Shown here: piece by piece, positions 1 through 6,279 of the stretch
Layout: the number at the start of each line of letters is the position of its first letter
Position numbering within the stretch: position 1 is the first letter of the stretch
Assembly (NCBI GenBank): GCA_002730675.1
Contig: PCAV01000138.1
Coordinates: 1-12,097, forward strand
Length of the DNA: 12,097 nt
Direction: 5' to 3'
DNA from: Rhodospirillaceae bacterium
Lineage (GTDB): Bacteria; Pseudomonadota; Alphaproteobacteria; Thalassobaculales; Thalassobaculaceae
Translations under genes and position numbers: made by a program
Notes under the pieces: model-generated
What the model was told of the DNA's origin: nothing
Databases searched by the model: none
Seen by the model: only the letters and a program-made list of their open reading frames with translations

Positions 1-810
1 ATAAGATTTCAACCCTCGGAGCTAATGAAAATTTCGGTAATAATTGTGTTAGCACGCTACTTCCATATCCGCTCCTACCATCAAATTGGAAACCCACTGC
101 ATCTTGCGATCCCTTCATTTTTAATTTTGTTACCAGTTGCATTAGTCATTAAACAACCAGACTTGGGCACAGCTGTTATGATCGCGCTAAGTGGTCTCGT
201 TATATTCTTCATCGCTGGGGTGCGGATATGGAAGTTTATATTGTTGTTTTTGGGAGGGATTGCTCTGGTACCTATCATCTGGCAATCTCTTTTGGATTAT
301 CAAAAAAAACGTATTCTCACATTCCTCTCCCCTGAAACTGATCCTTTAGGGGCGGGATATCATTTAATGCAGTCAAAAATTGCTCTAGGTTCAGGGGGAC
401 TTTATGGTAAAGGATTTATCCAAGGCTCTCAGAGTCACCTAAGCTTTCTGCCTGAAATACAGACGGATTTCATATTCACTATGTTGGCTGAAGAGTTTGG
501 ACTCTTAGGTGGTCTCGTGGTTCTTTTTTTATTTTTTCTAATAAGTGGCTACGGACTTATACTAAGTTTTTTCATGGTAAACAAGTTTGCCAGATTACTT
601 ACGATTGGGATGACAACTACCTTATTCTTTTACGTTTTCATCAATACTGGGATGGTTATGGGTTTATTGCCAATTGTCGGGGTGCCTCTTCCCTTTATTT
701 CCTATGGAGGTTCTGCTCTTTTGACATCGATGACGGCGATTGGCTTAATTATATCATGCCATGTCCACCGAGACGTTATTATCGGTCGTTTTTCGGATGA
801 AGAGACCTAA
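1..810 (+). CDS. rodA: RodA, SEDS-family peptidoglycan glycosyltransferase (5' end cut off by the window)
   Basis: RodA polymerises lipid II into glycan strands in the inner membrane, working with PBP2 in the elongation (Rod) complex that keeps cells rod-shaped. The frame is open from base 1 and begins with the conserved FQPSELMK block, so the ATG at 25 is an internal methionine and the true start lies upstream. The last 269 residues are present of a protein usually near 370. Other family signatures follow in order: KQPDLGTA, the GYHLMQSKIALGSGG block, FLPEIQTDFIF and the C-terminal PLPFISYGGSALL. The Asp of TDFIF (codon 466-468) matches the Asp essential in characterised RodA proteins. Several hydrophobic membrane segments are evident. 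In many proteobacteria rodA is the last gene of the mreBCD-mrdA-rodA cluster, which fits the change to unrelated content after its stop. FtsW is the main alternative, but the FQPSELMK and LPEIQTDFIF blocks read as RodA. Confidence 0.95.
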   Translation: MRFQPSELMKISVIIVLARYFHIRSYHQIGNPLHLAIPSFLILLPVALVIKQPDLGTAVMIALSGLVIFFIAGVRIWKFILLFLGGIALVPIIWQSLLDYQKKRILTFLSPETDPLGAGYHLMQSKIALGSGGLYGKGFIQGSQSHLSFLPEIQTDFIFTMLAEEFGLLGGLVVLFLFFLISGYGLILSFFMVNKFARLLTIGMTTTLFFYVFINTGMVMGLLPIVGVPLPFISYGGSALLTSMTAIGLIISCHVHRDVIIGRFSDEET

Positions 811-849
811 TGCGTTTTGTTAGGAAAGCTTCGTTGCAAAATGCCGTTA

Positions 850-877
850 TATTTCTTGTATTCTGACGCAAGAAATA
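850..877. repeat. Perfect 9-bp inverted repeat just before the tRNA relic
   Basis: Arms TATTTCTTG (850-858) and CAAGAAATA (869-877) pair perfectly around a 10-base loop. The stem is AT-rich and no T-run follows on either strand, so it is not a classical intrinsic terminator. It lies 39 bases after the rodA stop and abuts the 5' end of the tRNA-like sequence. It could act as a weak 3' end or processing structure for the rodA transcript. The role is unknown. Confidence 0.5.
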
Positions 878-952
878 GAGCTCATAGCTCAGGTGGTAGA
901 GCAATTGACTTTTATCAGCGGGTCCGAGGTGCGAATCCTTGTGCGCCCAACA
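878..952 (+). pseudogene. Degenerate tRNA-Lys(TTT) copy
   Basis: The sequence folds as a tRNA but carries defects at several invariant sites. The D arm is intact (GCTC 887-890 with GAGC 899-902, AGGTGGTA loop). The anticodon region reads TTGACTTTTATCAG, matching tRNA-Lys with a TTT anticodon, but the loop is one base short (6 instead of 7). The T stem (925-929 with 937-941) still pairs with one G-T, but the T loop reads TGC where almost all tRNAs have TTC, so the pseudouridine-55 position is lost. The acceptor arms GAGCTCA (878-884) and TGCGCCC (942-948) have two mismatches. The 3' end reads AACA rather than ACCA. Each defect alone might be tolerated; together they indicate a decayed copy rather than a working tRNA. 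It may mark an old integration site or a duplicate of the functional tRNA-Lys gene. A divergent functional tRNA is the less likely alternative. Confidence 0.75.
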
Positions 953-1439
953 CTTTTACTTAACATTATCAAAATATTTGCATGGCCAAGAAAAGTCGCT
1001 GTGAGTTTTTTATTGAGTTGAGTAACACCTTGGATAACAAACGCGAGGAGCCTGTTTATTTCCAGATGGTAGCACCCGAGCGTAAATGTCGATAAAACTT
1101 ACATCCCGTAGAAGCTATTCGCACCCGAAACCCGCCCTAATCCCGTATTTCCGACATTATAATAGGTTTAGCTACTATATCAAAGCCGCTCGTGTTTGAC
1201 GTAATAACAAAATCGACTCCAAACTAGTGCTATAAGATATCTGCGTTTCATATTCGCTATCTATACTTTGTCGATGATGATGGCAACGACTGTTTTGAGT
1301 GAGGCCCTTGCACAGTCATTTTTTTAACAAGCATAATTAACGACTTTGCTATGTCAGTAATTTTTAAAAAAATAAAAGTAATTAAAAGTGCACGGGCGAA
1401 TAACCTGTTTGGCTCATGAATAGTATTCTTAACTTGATA
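953..1439. other. Gene-poor gap; no gene recognised
   Basis: No convincing coding sequence is visible on either strand. A 37-codon open frame at 982-1095 (plus) starts MAKKSRCEFF but has no ribosome binding site and resembles nothing I recognise. A short open frame at 1274-1327 encodes a hydrophobic stretch ending SEALAQSFF, like a secretion signal peptide with an Ala-x-Ala cleavage site, then stops after two Phe codons; it may be the head of a lost exported protein. The last ~100 bases are very AT-rich with A and T runs. The stretch reads as decayed sequence rather than a designed regulatory region. Confidence 0.4.
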
Positions 1440-1973
1440 TTATCTTGGTTTTACCGTTTTCATATTTAGATTTTCCCATTCTGGATTCTTGCCATCCTCT
1501 AAATCTTCTAAAGGTCCATCAAAAAACTCCTGCTCAAACCAGGTAACAAATTCAGGATCTCTTGCCTGCCGCCATATTCGCCACGTAGGCTCTCCCATTT
1601 TACTTTTCATCAAACCTGTCTTCAATAAAGTGACCCTCATTTGGAGATGTGTGCTGTCCACCAATTTTTGTCTGTGCTGATCATAGGTATCAAATAAATC
1701 AACCAGGATAGTGTTGATCCAAAGGGTGATCCGCCAATATTCGTAGTCTTCTAGATCAGTACCAGACCAATCTTTAGAGAGAAATTTTGAGAATTCTTTA
1801 TCCTTTGCAGATAAAAAATACCTTTCATAAAGTCTTGATATCAGACCATGACCAAATTGAGCACGGACGACCTTTGTTGTCTGCGATAATTCTCTTGCAA
1901 GGTAAATAACCGATGCAATGACCGCGATTCCACTTATAATTTGAACCACTCCCAAAATACTATCTAAAACCAT
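1440..1973 (-). CDS. Hypothetical protein with an N-terminal membrane anchor
   Basis: A 177-residue protein of unknown function. Residues about 5-26 form one hydrophobic helix rich in Ile and Val, followed by a charged segment (ARELSQTTKVVRAQ) and a soluble, mostly helical region rich in Trp, Phe and acidic residues (for example EYWRITLWINTIL near 78-90 and FVTWFEQEFF near 142-151). This layout, a short membrane anchor running into a helix with an RELSQTTKVVRA-like start and then a small aromatic-rich domain, matches a widespread uncharacterised family in marine proteobacteria; I recall the pattern, not a named domain. The ATG is preceded by GGGTTAAGAAA, a modest ribosome binding site. It stands alone between the tRNA relic and a broken transporter gene, so context gives no hint of a job. 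The clean reading frame suggests a real gene. Confidence 0.75.
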   Translation of the reverse strand: MVLDSILGVVQIISGIAVIASVIYLARELSQTTKVVRAQFGHGLISRLYERYFLSAKDKEFSKFLSKDWSGTDLEDYEYWRITLWINTILVDLFDTYDQHRQKLVDSTHLQMRVTLLKTGLMKSKMGEPTWRIWRQARDPEFVTWFEQEFFDGPLEDLEDGKNPEWENLNMKTVKPR

Positions 1974-2057
1974 TTTCTTAACCCTTATTGAATCCCACTT
2001 CTGAATTTTAGAGGAGCAAATATTGTTCAGTAAAGGAGCTATTTTAAGCTGGTCACT

Positions 2058-2432
2058 TTAACGTTGGAAATCCAGCTGAGATTGAGGCGTGAGCCGGAAG
2101 CATAGTAGGAACAATGTTGCAATAAAACATGCTACCCCAGCCAGCTGAAAAACCGATTCGTACGTAATAAAAATATCTTGTGTCCCCTCCGCACCATAAC
2201 CAGCGCTAGCAGCACCGATTTGATGAATGGAAAATATCCAAGCAAAGGCAATAAGGCCATCGATACTGCCAAAAAATTACTACAAAAGAGCTTGGTAGGT
2301 GGAATAGTCGCTATAAAGTCCAAGCCAAAGAAAATTGCCCAAAAAGTAAGATAAAAGACATCAAGGCTGGTAAACGGGACATACAAGGGACATTCCCAGT
2401 ACGCTTGCAAAAGATGCCGTTTGCAGAAAGAA
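2058..2432 (-). pseudogene. C-terminal remnant of an MFS transporter, frameshifted
   Basis: Three pieces in two frames together read as the last ~120 residues of a major facilitator superfamily permease. Piece one (from about 2432) reads FFLQTASFASVLGMSLVCP and reaches a TGA soon after. Piece two, in another frame, reads SLDVFYLTFWAIFFGLDF then IATIPPT, the helix and loop typical of this MFS subgroup. Piece three returns to the first frame, reads GLIAFAWIFSIHQIGAA and a final hydrophobic helix, and ends at TAA (2058-2060). The return shift falls at a homopolymer (A-run on the plus strand, 2271-2276). I see no N-terminal half upstream. It is therefore both truncated and frame-broken and should not make a working transporter. 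An open frame from a TTG at 2410 to 2132 covers piece two but becomes out-of-frame nonsense after IPPTKLF. The substrate is unknown. A base-calling error could explain the homopolymer shift but not the missing N-terminal part. Confidence 0.75.
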
Positions 2433-2486
2433 TGTGGTCGTACGTTGTTACGTCTTCTTTTAAGGCGGACGCGAACATTTGAATTT

Positions 2487-2495
2487 TGATATAAT
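2487..2495 (+). promoter_or_regulatory. Extended -10 promoter for the M20 peptidase gene
   Basis: TGATATAAT is a perfect extended -10 element (TGn followed by TATAAT at 2490-2495) for the housekeeping sigma factor. No good -35 hexamer lies at the usual distance, which extended -10 promoters tolerate. The predicted transcription start is near 2502, giving a leader of about 37 bases before the ATG at 2539. No operator-like repeat is seen nearby. Confidence 0.5.
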
Positions 2496-2538
2496 GGCTG
2501 ACGAACTGGCCGGCCGTAATTTAGGAGTTTATTAAGTT

Positions 2539-3705
2539 ATGAACAATGCTGTTGTAGAGTGGTTGAATGAACAACAAACGGGCATGGTAGAGCTGCTGTC
2601 AGATATCGTAAATATCGACAGTAATAGCTTTGATAAGGCTGGAGTTGACAAAGTAGCTGATCGACTGCGTTTGTTTTTTGATGATCATGGCATCCAGCAT
2701 GATACTATTACGGTGGAAAAACACGGCGATGCGCTGCGCGCTGTGGTAGCAGGAGGAAATGGTAACCGACCAATACTTCTGTGCGGACACCGTGACACTG
2801 TTTTTGCCGACGGAGAAGCCATTAAGCGTCCTTTTGAAGTCCGTGATGGCCGAGCGTATGGTCCAGGGGTGGCTGACATGAAACCTGGACTTGTAATTAA
2901 TGCTTTTATCTTAGCAGCCTTTGGTAAATTTGGGGGGCACCCAAATCCAATCGTGGGATTATTCACTGGAGATGAGGAAATAGGATCACCAAGTTCTCAA
3001 GAGATTATTATCTCAGAGGCGAAAAAAGCGCGTTTGGCTTTTAACAGTGAACCGGGCAGGCCAAGTGGAAATATTGTTACCAGACGCAAAGGTGGTATTT
3101 TTTGTCACTGCGATGTAAAGGGGGTTGCTGCTCATTCAGGTGGTTTTTATGAAGATGGGCGAAGTGCCATTGAGGAGTTAGCGCGTAAAATACAAAGTTT
3201 GCACGCCCTGACAGATCTGGATCGAGGAATAACAATTAATGTTGGTTTAATTTCTGGTGGTCAATCTGTTAATACGGTTGCTGCTGACGCAAGCTGTGAC
3301 ATTGATATCAGGTACAGAGCTGATGCGGATAGAGCTTACATATTTGAAGAAGTTGAAAGAATTTGCAGCAACACCAGCGTTGAGGGAACAAGTTCAGAAA
3401 TGTCGGTGCGAGGTGAATTTCATCCATTAAACCCTTCGTCACAATCTGCTGAATTGTTTGACATTTACCGTCATGTAGCCGAATCAGAGGATGTAAATAT
3501 TCAAGGGGAGCATTCCGGAGGCTGCGCTGATAGTGGTTTTATAGCTGCGGCTGGGACGCCGGTTATTTGCGGTGTTGGGCCAATAGGTGGTAATTATCAT
3601 CGGCCAGATGAGTGGATGCAAGTGGACAGCCTCTCCGAACGTGCTCGCTTCATAGCAAAAACCATCCAGAAATTAGCAGAAAAAACAACCACTACCGGTC
3701 TGTAA
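2539..3705 (+). CDS. M20-family zinc metallopeptidase, carboxypeptidase G2-like
   Basis: A cytosolic di-zinc hydrolase of the M20/ArgE/DapE/CPG2 superfamily, which removes amino acids (often glutamate) from N-acyl or peptide substrates. The full metal site is visible: His84 and Asp86 in GHRDTVF, the bridging Asp113 in YGPGVADMKPG, the general base Glu146 with metal ligand Glu147 in GDEEIGS, Glu171 in NSEPG and His354 in GNYHRPDE. His199 in AHSGG belongs to the inserted dimerisation domain (about residues 184-295) and completes the active site of the partner subunit. No signal peptide is seen, so it should be cytoplasmic. The length of 388 residues fits the family. AGGAG lies about 11 bases before the ATG. 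The YGPGVADMKPG block and overall layout favour the glutamate carboxypeptidase branch over DapE or ArgE; the true substrate is not readable. The gene stands between two relics with no operon partner. The active site is complete, so it is probably functional. Confidence 0.9.
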   Translation: MNNAVVEWLNEQQTGMVELLSDIVNIDSNSFDKAGVDKVADRLRLFFDDHGIQHDTITVEKHGDALRAVVAGGNGNRPILLCGHRDTVFADGEAIKRPFEVRDGRAYGPGVADMKPGLVINAFILAAFGKFGGHPNPIVGLFTGDEEIGSPSSQEIIISEAKKARLAFNSEPGRPSGNIVTRRKGGIFCHCDVKGVAAHSGGFYEDGRSAIEELARKIQSLHALTDLDRGITINVGLISGGQSVNTVAADASCDIDIRYRADADRAYIFEEVERICSNTSVEGTSSEMSVRGEFHPLNPSSQSAELFDIYRHVAESEDVNIQGEHSGGCADSGFIAAAGTPVICGVGPIGGNYHRPDEWMQVDSLSERARFIAKTIQKLAEKTTTTGL

Positions 3706-3767
3706 AATCATCAAATTGATACAGCCACTCGCCGTGAATCATATTTGTTATAAAAATAAGAAAAACG

Positions 3768-3915
3768 TTATTTGGAAACTTTGCCTTTTATAGCGTTTGC
3801 AAAGGCTGTGTAAGTTATTGATCCATCTGCATTCGACGGTAATTCGTTCTGAACTGCCTCCCGTAAATCAGCTAAAAGATTGGTAGGTAAGTTTGACAAT
3901 GCTACCTTGATACTA
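3768..3915 (-). pseudogene. Probable C-terminal tail of a SAM-dependent methyltransferase, fused to the MetE-like relic
   Basis: The last ~50 codons before the TAA at 3768-3770 read roughly ALSNLPTNLLADLREAV, then ELPSNADGSITYTAFANA, then IKGKVSK. This does not resemble the end of a MetE-like protein. It does look like the conserved tail of class I SAM-dependent methyltransferases, where a leucine-rich helix is followed by a DGSxxxxAxANAxKG block near the C-terminus; that assignment is from memory of the family. No methyltransferase core is present upstream: the frame runs directly into the MetE-like sequence (VGPITHKNSLIV) near 3915, which suggests a deletion joined the two genes. The frame shown is the same as that of the second MetE piece but lies beyond its TGA stop, so it is not translated with it. 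Confidence 0.45.
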
Positions 3916-4284
3916 ACTATTAGTGAATTTTTATGGGTAATCGGACCAACTCAGCGACCAGCTAAAAGTATTCTGCGTCCACCTGCCATCTCTTTTGGTT
4001 TGAGTTCCGCGTAATCAAATCCGTTCATATTTGAGGTTAGGTATGTAACATAATTTTTTCTTCTCTGTTTCCCCGTCTGTAATAATATCCAACCCGGCCT
4101 TTTCTTGTAGATTGATTGCAATAATAGTTGCATCGTCTTGCGCCCCAGACAAAAGTTCTTCTGGAAGCATCCAGGTTCCGCCTTTCCCATAATGGTCGTG
4201 CTTTCCATCCAAGCCAGCCTGATTGCTAAACAACCAAGATCGTCTCGGCATGCTGCCAATACCGGTAGTGAGAAAGGCTGTCAT
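3916..4284 (-). pseudogene. MetE-like (cobalamin-independent methionine synthase family) relic, N-terminal part
   Basis: The family carries a UROD/MetE-type TIM barrel that moves a methyl group to a thiol acceptor through zinc; the ~370-residue members like this one are often of unknown substrate. From the ATG at 4282-4284 the frame reads TTGIGSMPRRSWL, a long lead-in, and GLDIITDGE. The frame then breaks at an AAA run (4068-4070 on the plus strand). One base fewer there gives GEQRRKNYVTYLTS and LKPKEMAGGRR, the expected family continuation. That second frame hits an in-frame TGA at 3951-3953, after which VGPITHKNSLIV, also family-typical, follows. The rest of the barrel, including the C-terminal zinc-binding part, is missing. 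The start lies 46 bases after the large permease stop on the same strand, so it may once have been the last gene of the TRAP operon. Confidence 0.8.
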
Positions 4285-4330
4285 ATGCTACCTATCAGAA
4301 TTAATATAAAAATTTTGTACTTTTGTATCG

Positions 4331-5617
4331 TTACCCAAAAGGATTCTTTGATAATGCAGTTGGAAGCCATGTCGATAATTCAGGAAATAGCACAACTAGT
4401 CCAGTTACTATTAAATCGGATATGAAAAATATCATCGCCCCCCTAAGAACTGTTTGTATTGGTATCTTTGCGATACCGCTTACAGCATAGAGGTTAAACC
4501 CTACTGGCGGCGTTATAACGCTGAGTTCTACGCCCATAGTAACAACAATACCTAAATGGATCGGATCGATGCCGAGTGCATTAGAAACAGGAAAGATTAC
4601 AGGTACAGTCAGAAGGATCATTGCAATCCCATCCAAAAACATTCCTAAGATTATCAGAAGAGCGAGATAACTGAAGAGAAACGGTAGTGGTTTCAGGTTC
4701 ATTTCAATGACCATTTCGGCCAGGTCTTGAGGCCACGCCATATTTGCTGCGACGAATTGAAATACTCCTACACTGCCGACTAGAAAAAAGACAACAGCTG
4801 TTAAATTCATCGACCGTGCTGCTACAGGCAGTAATTCTTTAAGAAATTCACGGCGCTTCGATATGAAGCCATATGCCAATGCATAACCACATGCGGCGGC
4901 GGCGGCCTCTGTTGGTGTAAAAAGTCCTCCATAAAGTCCGCCCAAAACTAATACTGGCATTCCTAGGCCAGGGATAGCCGCCACAGTGCTGGTTACCAAT
5001 ATACTGACGTCAAACTTCCCTCTGACTAACGAGGGTACGCGTGATGCTGCGATAATGATTATTATATACATCCCGAGCGCAAGTAGCAGTCCGGGAATAA
5101 CGCCCGCCATAAAAAGTCGAACTATAGATGTCTCTGTTGCAACACCATAAATGATCAAGGAAAGGCTAGGCGGAATGAGAAGACCAATGCCTCCTCCCGA
5201 TGCCACAATGCCTGCTGACATCCAATCTGGATATTTCCGTTTTCGCATTTCGGGTATTGCTATTAAGCTCATGGCGGACGCAACAGCAACACTCGAGCCG
5301 GATATCGCACTGAACATTACACAAGTAGTAACCGTCGCTAATCCAAAACCACCCCGTATCCAGCTTACTAAAGACTCAGCAAATTGAAAGAGTTGCCTGA
5401 CCATGCCGGTTCGTTCCATCAGGAACCCTGCAAATATAAAAAGTGGCACTGCCATAAGGCTGTAGCTTTGGAGAAAATTAAAGAAACTGAGCCCAACTGT
5501 TTCAACATTTAACATCGGATCTAGCATAATAAAGATCATGCTGCCCGCGCATAGTGCGATGCCGATGGTAACGCCGGAACCTAATAAACCAAGTAGACTA
5601 AATAGAAATGTACCCAT
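4331..5617 (-). CDS. dctM: TRAP transporter large permease (DctM family)
   Basis: The large membrane subunit of a tripartite ATP-independent periplasmic transporter. It forms the sodium-coupled translocation path for a substrate handed over by the binding protein. The length of 428 residues and about 12 hydrophobic segments fit the family. Recognisable blocks are PLFIFAGFLMERTGM (58-72), SAISGSSVAVASA (103-115), LIPPSLSLIIYG (147-158), GLFTPTEAAA (231-240), GMFLDGIAMILL (325-336) and TPPVGFNLYAV (369-379). Thr/Pro-rich re-entrant loops such as LIPPS and ITPPVG are typical of the substrate and ion site. It is the third gene of a minus-strand operon, 37 bases after the small permease. The ribosome binding site (CGAG before TACAAG) is weak, as is common when expression is coupled to the upstream gene. 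The symbol denotes the family; a C4-dicarboxylate substrate is not implied. Confidence 0.93.
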   Translation of the reverse strand: MGTFLFSLLGLLGSGVTIGIALCAGSMIFIMLDPMLNVETVGLSFFNFLQSYSLMAVPLFIFAGFLMERTGMVRQLFQFAESLVSWIRGGFGLATVTTCVMFSAISGSSVAVASAMSLIAIPEMRKRKYPDWMSAGIVASGGGIGLLIPPSLSLIIYGVATETSIVRLFMAGVIPGLLLALGMYIIIIIAASRVPSLVRGKFDVSILVTSTVAAIPGLGMPVLVLGGLYGGLFTPTEAAAAACGYALAYGFISKRREFLKELLPVAARSMNLTAVVFFLVGSVGVFQFVAANMAWPQDLAEMVIEMNLKPLPFLFSYLALLIILGMFLDGIAMILLTVPVIFPVSNALGIDPIHLGIVVTMGVELSVITPPVGFNLYAVSGIAKIPIQTVLRGAMIFFISDLIVTGLVVLFPELSTWLPTALSKNPFG

Positions 5618-5654
5618 CTTGTACTCGAATCTGATTTATTAATTAAAATGTCAT

Positions 5655-6218
5655 TTAAAGAATTGGACCTGAGTCCTCCTCTTCTTTTTGCATGCTAGGT
5701 AAACCAGGCAATCCAGCTAGTATTTTAACCTCATTCCACAATTGAAAAAGAAAGCTAATACCAAGAAAGCCTATGCTTGTTAAGAAAGTGAGAAAAAAAG
5801 GCCACATAAGAAAATAAAGGCTCTCAGTTTTTCGCTCTTCTTTTATCAAGTAAATTAAATGTTCGCTGCTTGTCCATACAATATAAGCACATATCCAAAC
5901 GGCGAGAATCTGTCCGAATATTTCAGCAAGGCGCGCAATCAATCTTCCAGTTTTTCCACCTTTTTGTCTCAGTAATAAAAGTAATGCGCTTACTCTAAGA
6001 TGGGCTCTGCGAGCCTGAGTAATCCCAAAAAAAAGAAAAATGCCCGATAGTATACCAAAGGTGACGAGATCTTGTTGCCATTCAAAAGAGACACCCAAAA
6101 CATACCGCCTTACTACCTCTAGAATAGCAAGTAATGTGAGGCATAGAAGAAGTATAGCTGATAGGTACTGTAAAAAATTGTCCTGAAAGAGGCGCCATAA
6201 GTCGTATAATTTGTTCAT
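5655..6218 (-). CDS. dctQ: TRAP transporter small permease (DctQ family)
   Basis: The small membrane subunit pairs with the large permease and helps dock the substrate-loaded binding protein. The 187-residue protein has four hydrophobic helices (about 16-34, 50-66, 95-117, 135-160). The family signature is present after helix one: EVVRRYVLGVSFEWQQDL, an arginine-rich turn followed by a W-x-x-D/E pattern. A second basic turn, ITQARRAHLRV (66-76), matches the usual RxAHxRV loop. The C-terminal tail is acidic (KEEEDSG). The sequence varies strongly in this family, so identity rests on these two loops, the helix count and the position between the binding protein and large permease genes. Translation starts at an ATG preceded by AGG about 9 bases upstream. 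The symbol denotes the family only. Confidence 0.92.
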   Translation of the reverse strand: MNKLYDLWRLFQDNFLQYLSAILLLCLTLLAILEVVRRYVLGVSFEWQQDLVTFGILSGIFLFFGITQARRAHLRVSALLLLLRQKGGKTGRLIARLAEIFGQILAVWICAYIVWTSSEHLIYLIKEERKTESLYFLMWPFFLTFLTSIGFLGISFLFQLWNEVKILAGLPGLPSMQKEEEDSGPIL

Positions 6219-6237
6219 AAAACAACCTAAAAGTAAT

Positions 6238-6260
6238 AGCTGGGCCTAGATGGCCCAGCT
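6238..6260 (-). promoter_or_regulatory. GC-rich hairpin between the TRAP binding-protein and permease genes
   Basis: AGCTGGGCC (6238-6246) and GGCCCAGCT (6252-6260) form a perfect 9-bp stem with a 5-base loop, in the 61-base gap between the binding-protein stop and the small-permease start. On the transcribed strand the sequence after the stem is ATTACTTTTAGG, with too few consecutive T residues for a full terminator. Known precedent in solute-uptake operons is a hairpin after the binding-protein gene that protects its mRNA or partly stops transcription, so that the binding protein greatly outnumbers the permeases. That reading is inferred here. Confidence 0.7.
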
Positions 6261-6279
6261 TGAATTTTCACTTATGTTA

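Noticed and set aside
982..1095. 37-codon open frame starting MAKKSRCEFF as a small gene
   Set aside because: There is no ribosome binding site, no recognised similarity, and it lies in decayed-looking sequence.
3951..3953. In-frame TGA in the MetE-like sequence as a selenocysteine codon
   Set aside because: A frameshift precedes it, the protein is truncated after it, and no catalytic Cys is expected at this place, so decay explains it better.
4138..4425. Open frame on the plus strand across the relic and the large permease end
   Set aside because: It runs antisense to recognisable MetE-like and DctM sequence and shows no protein-like pattern of its own.
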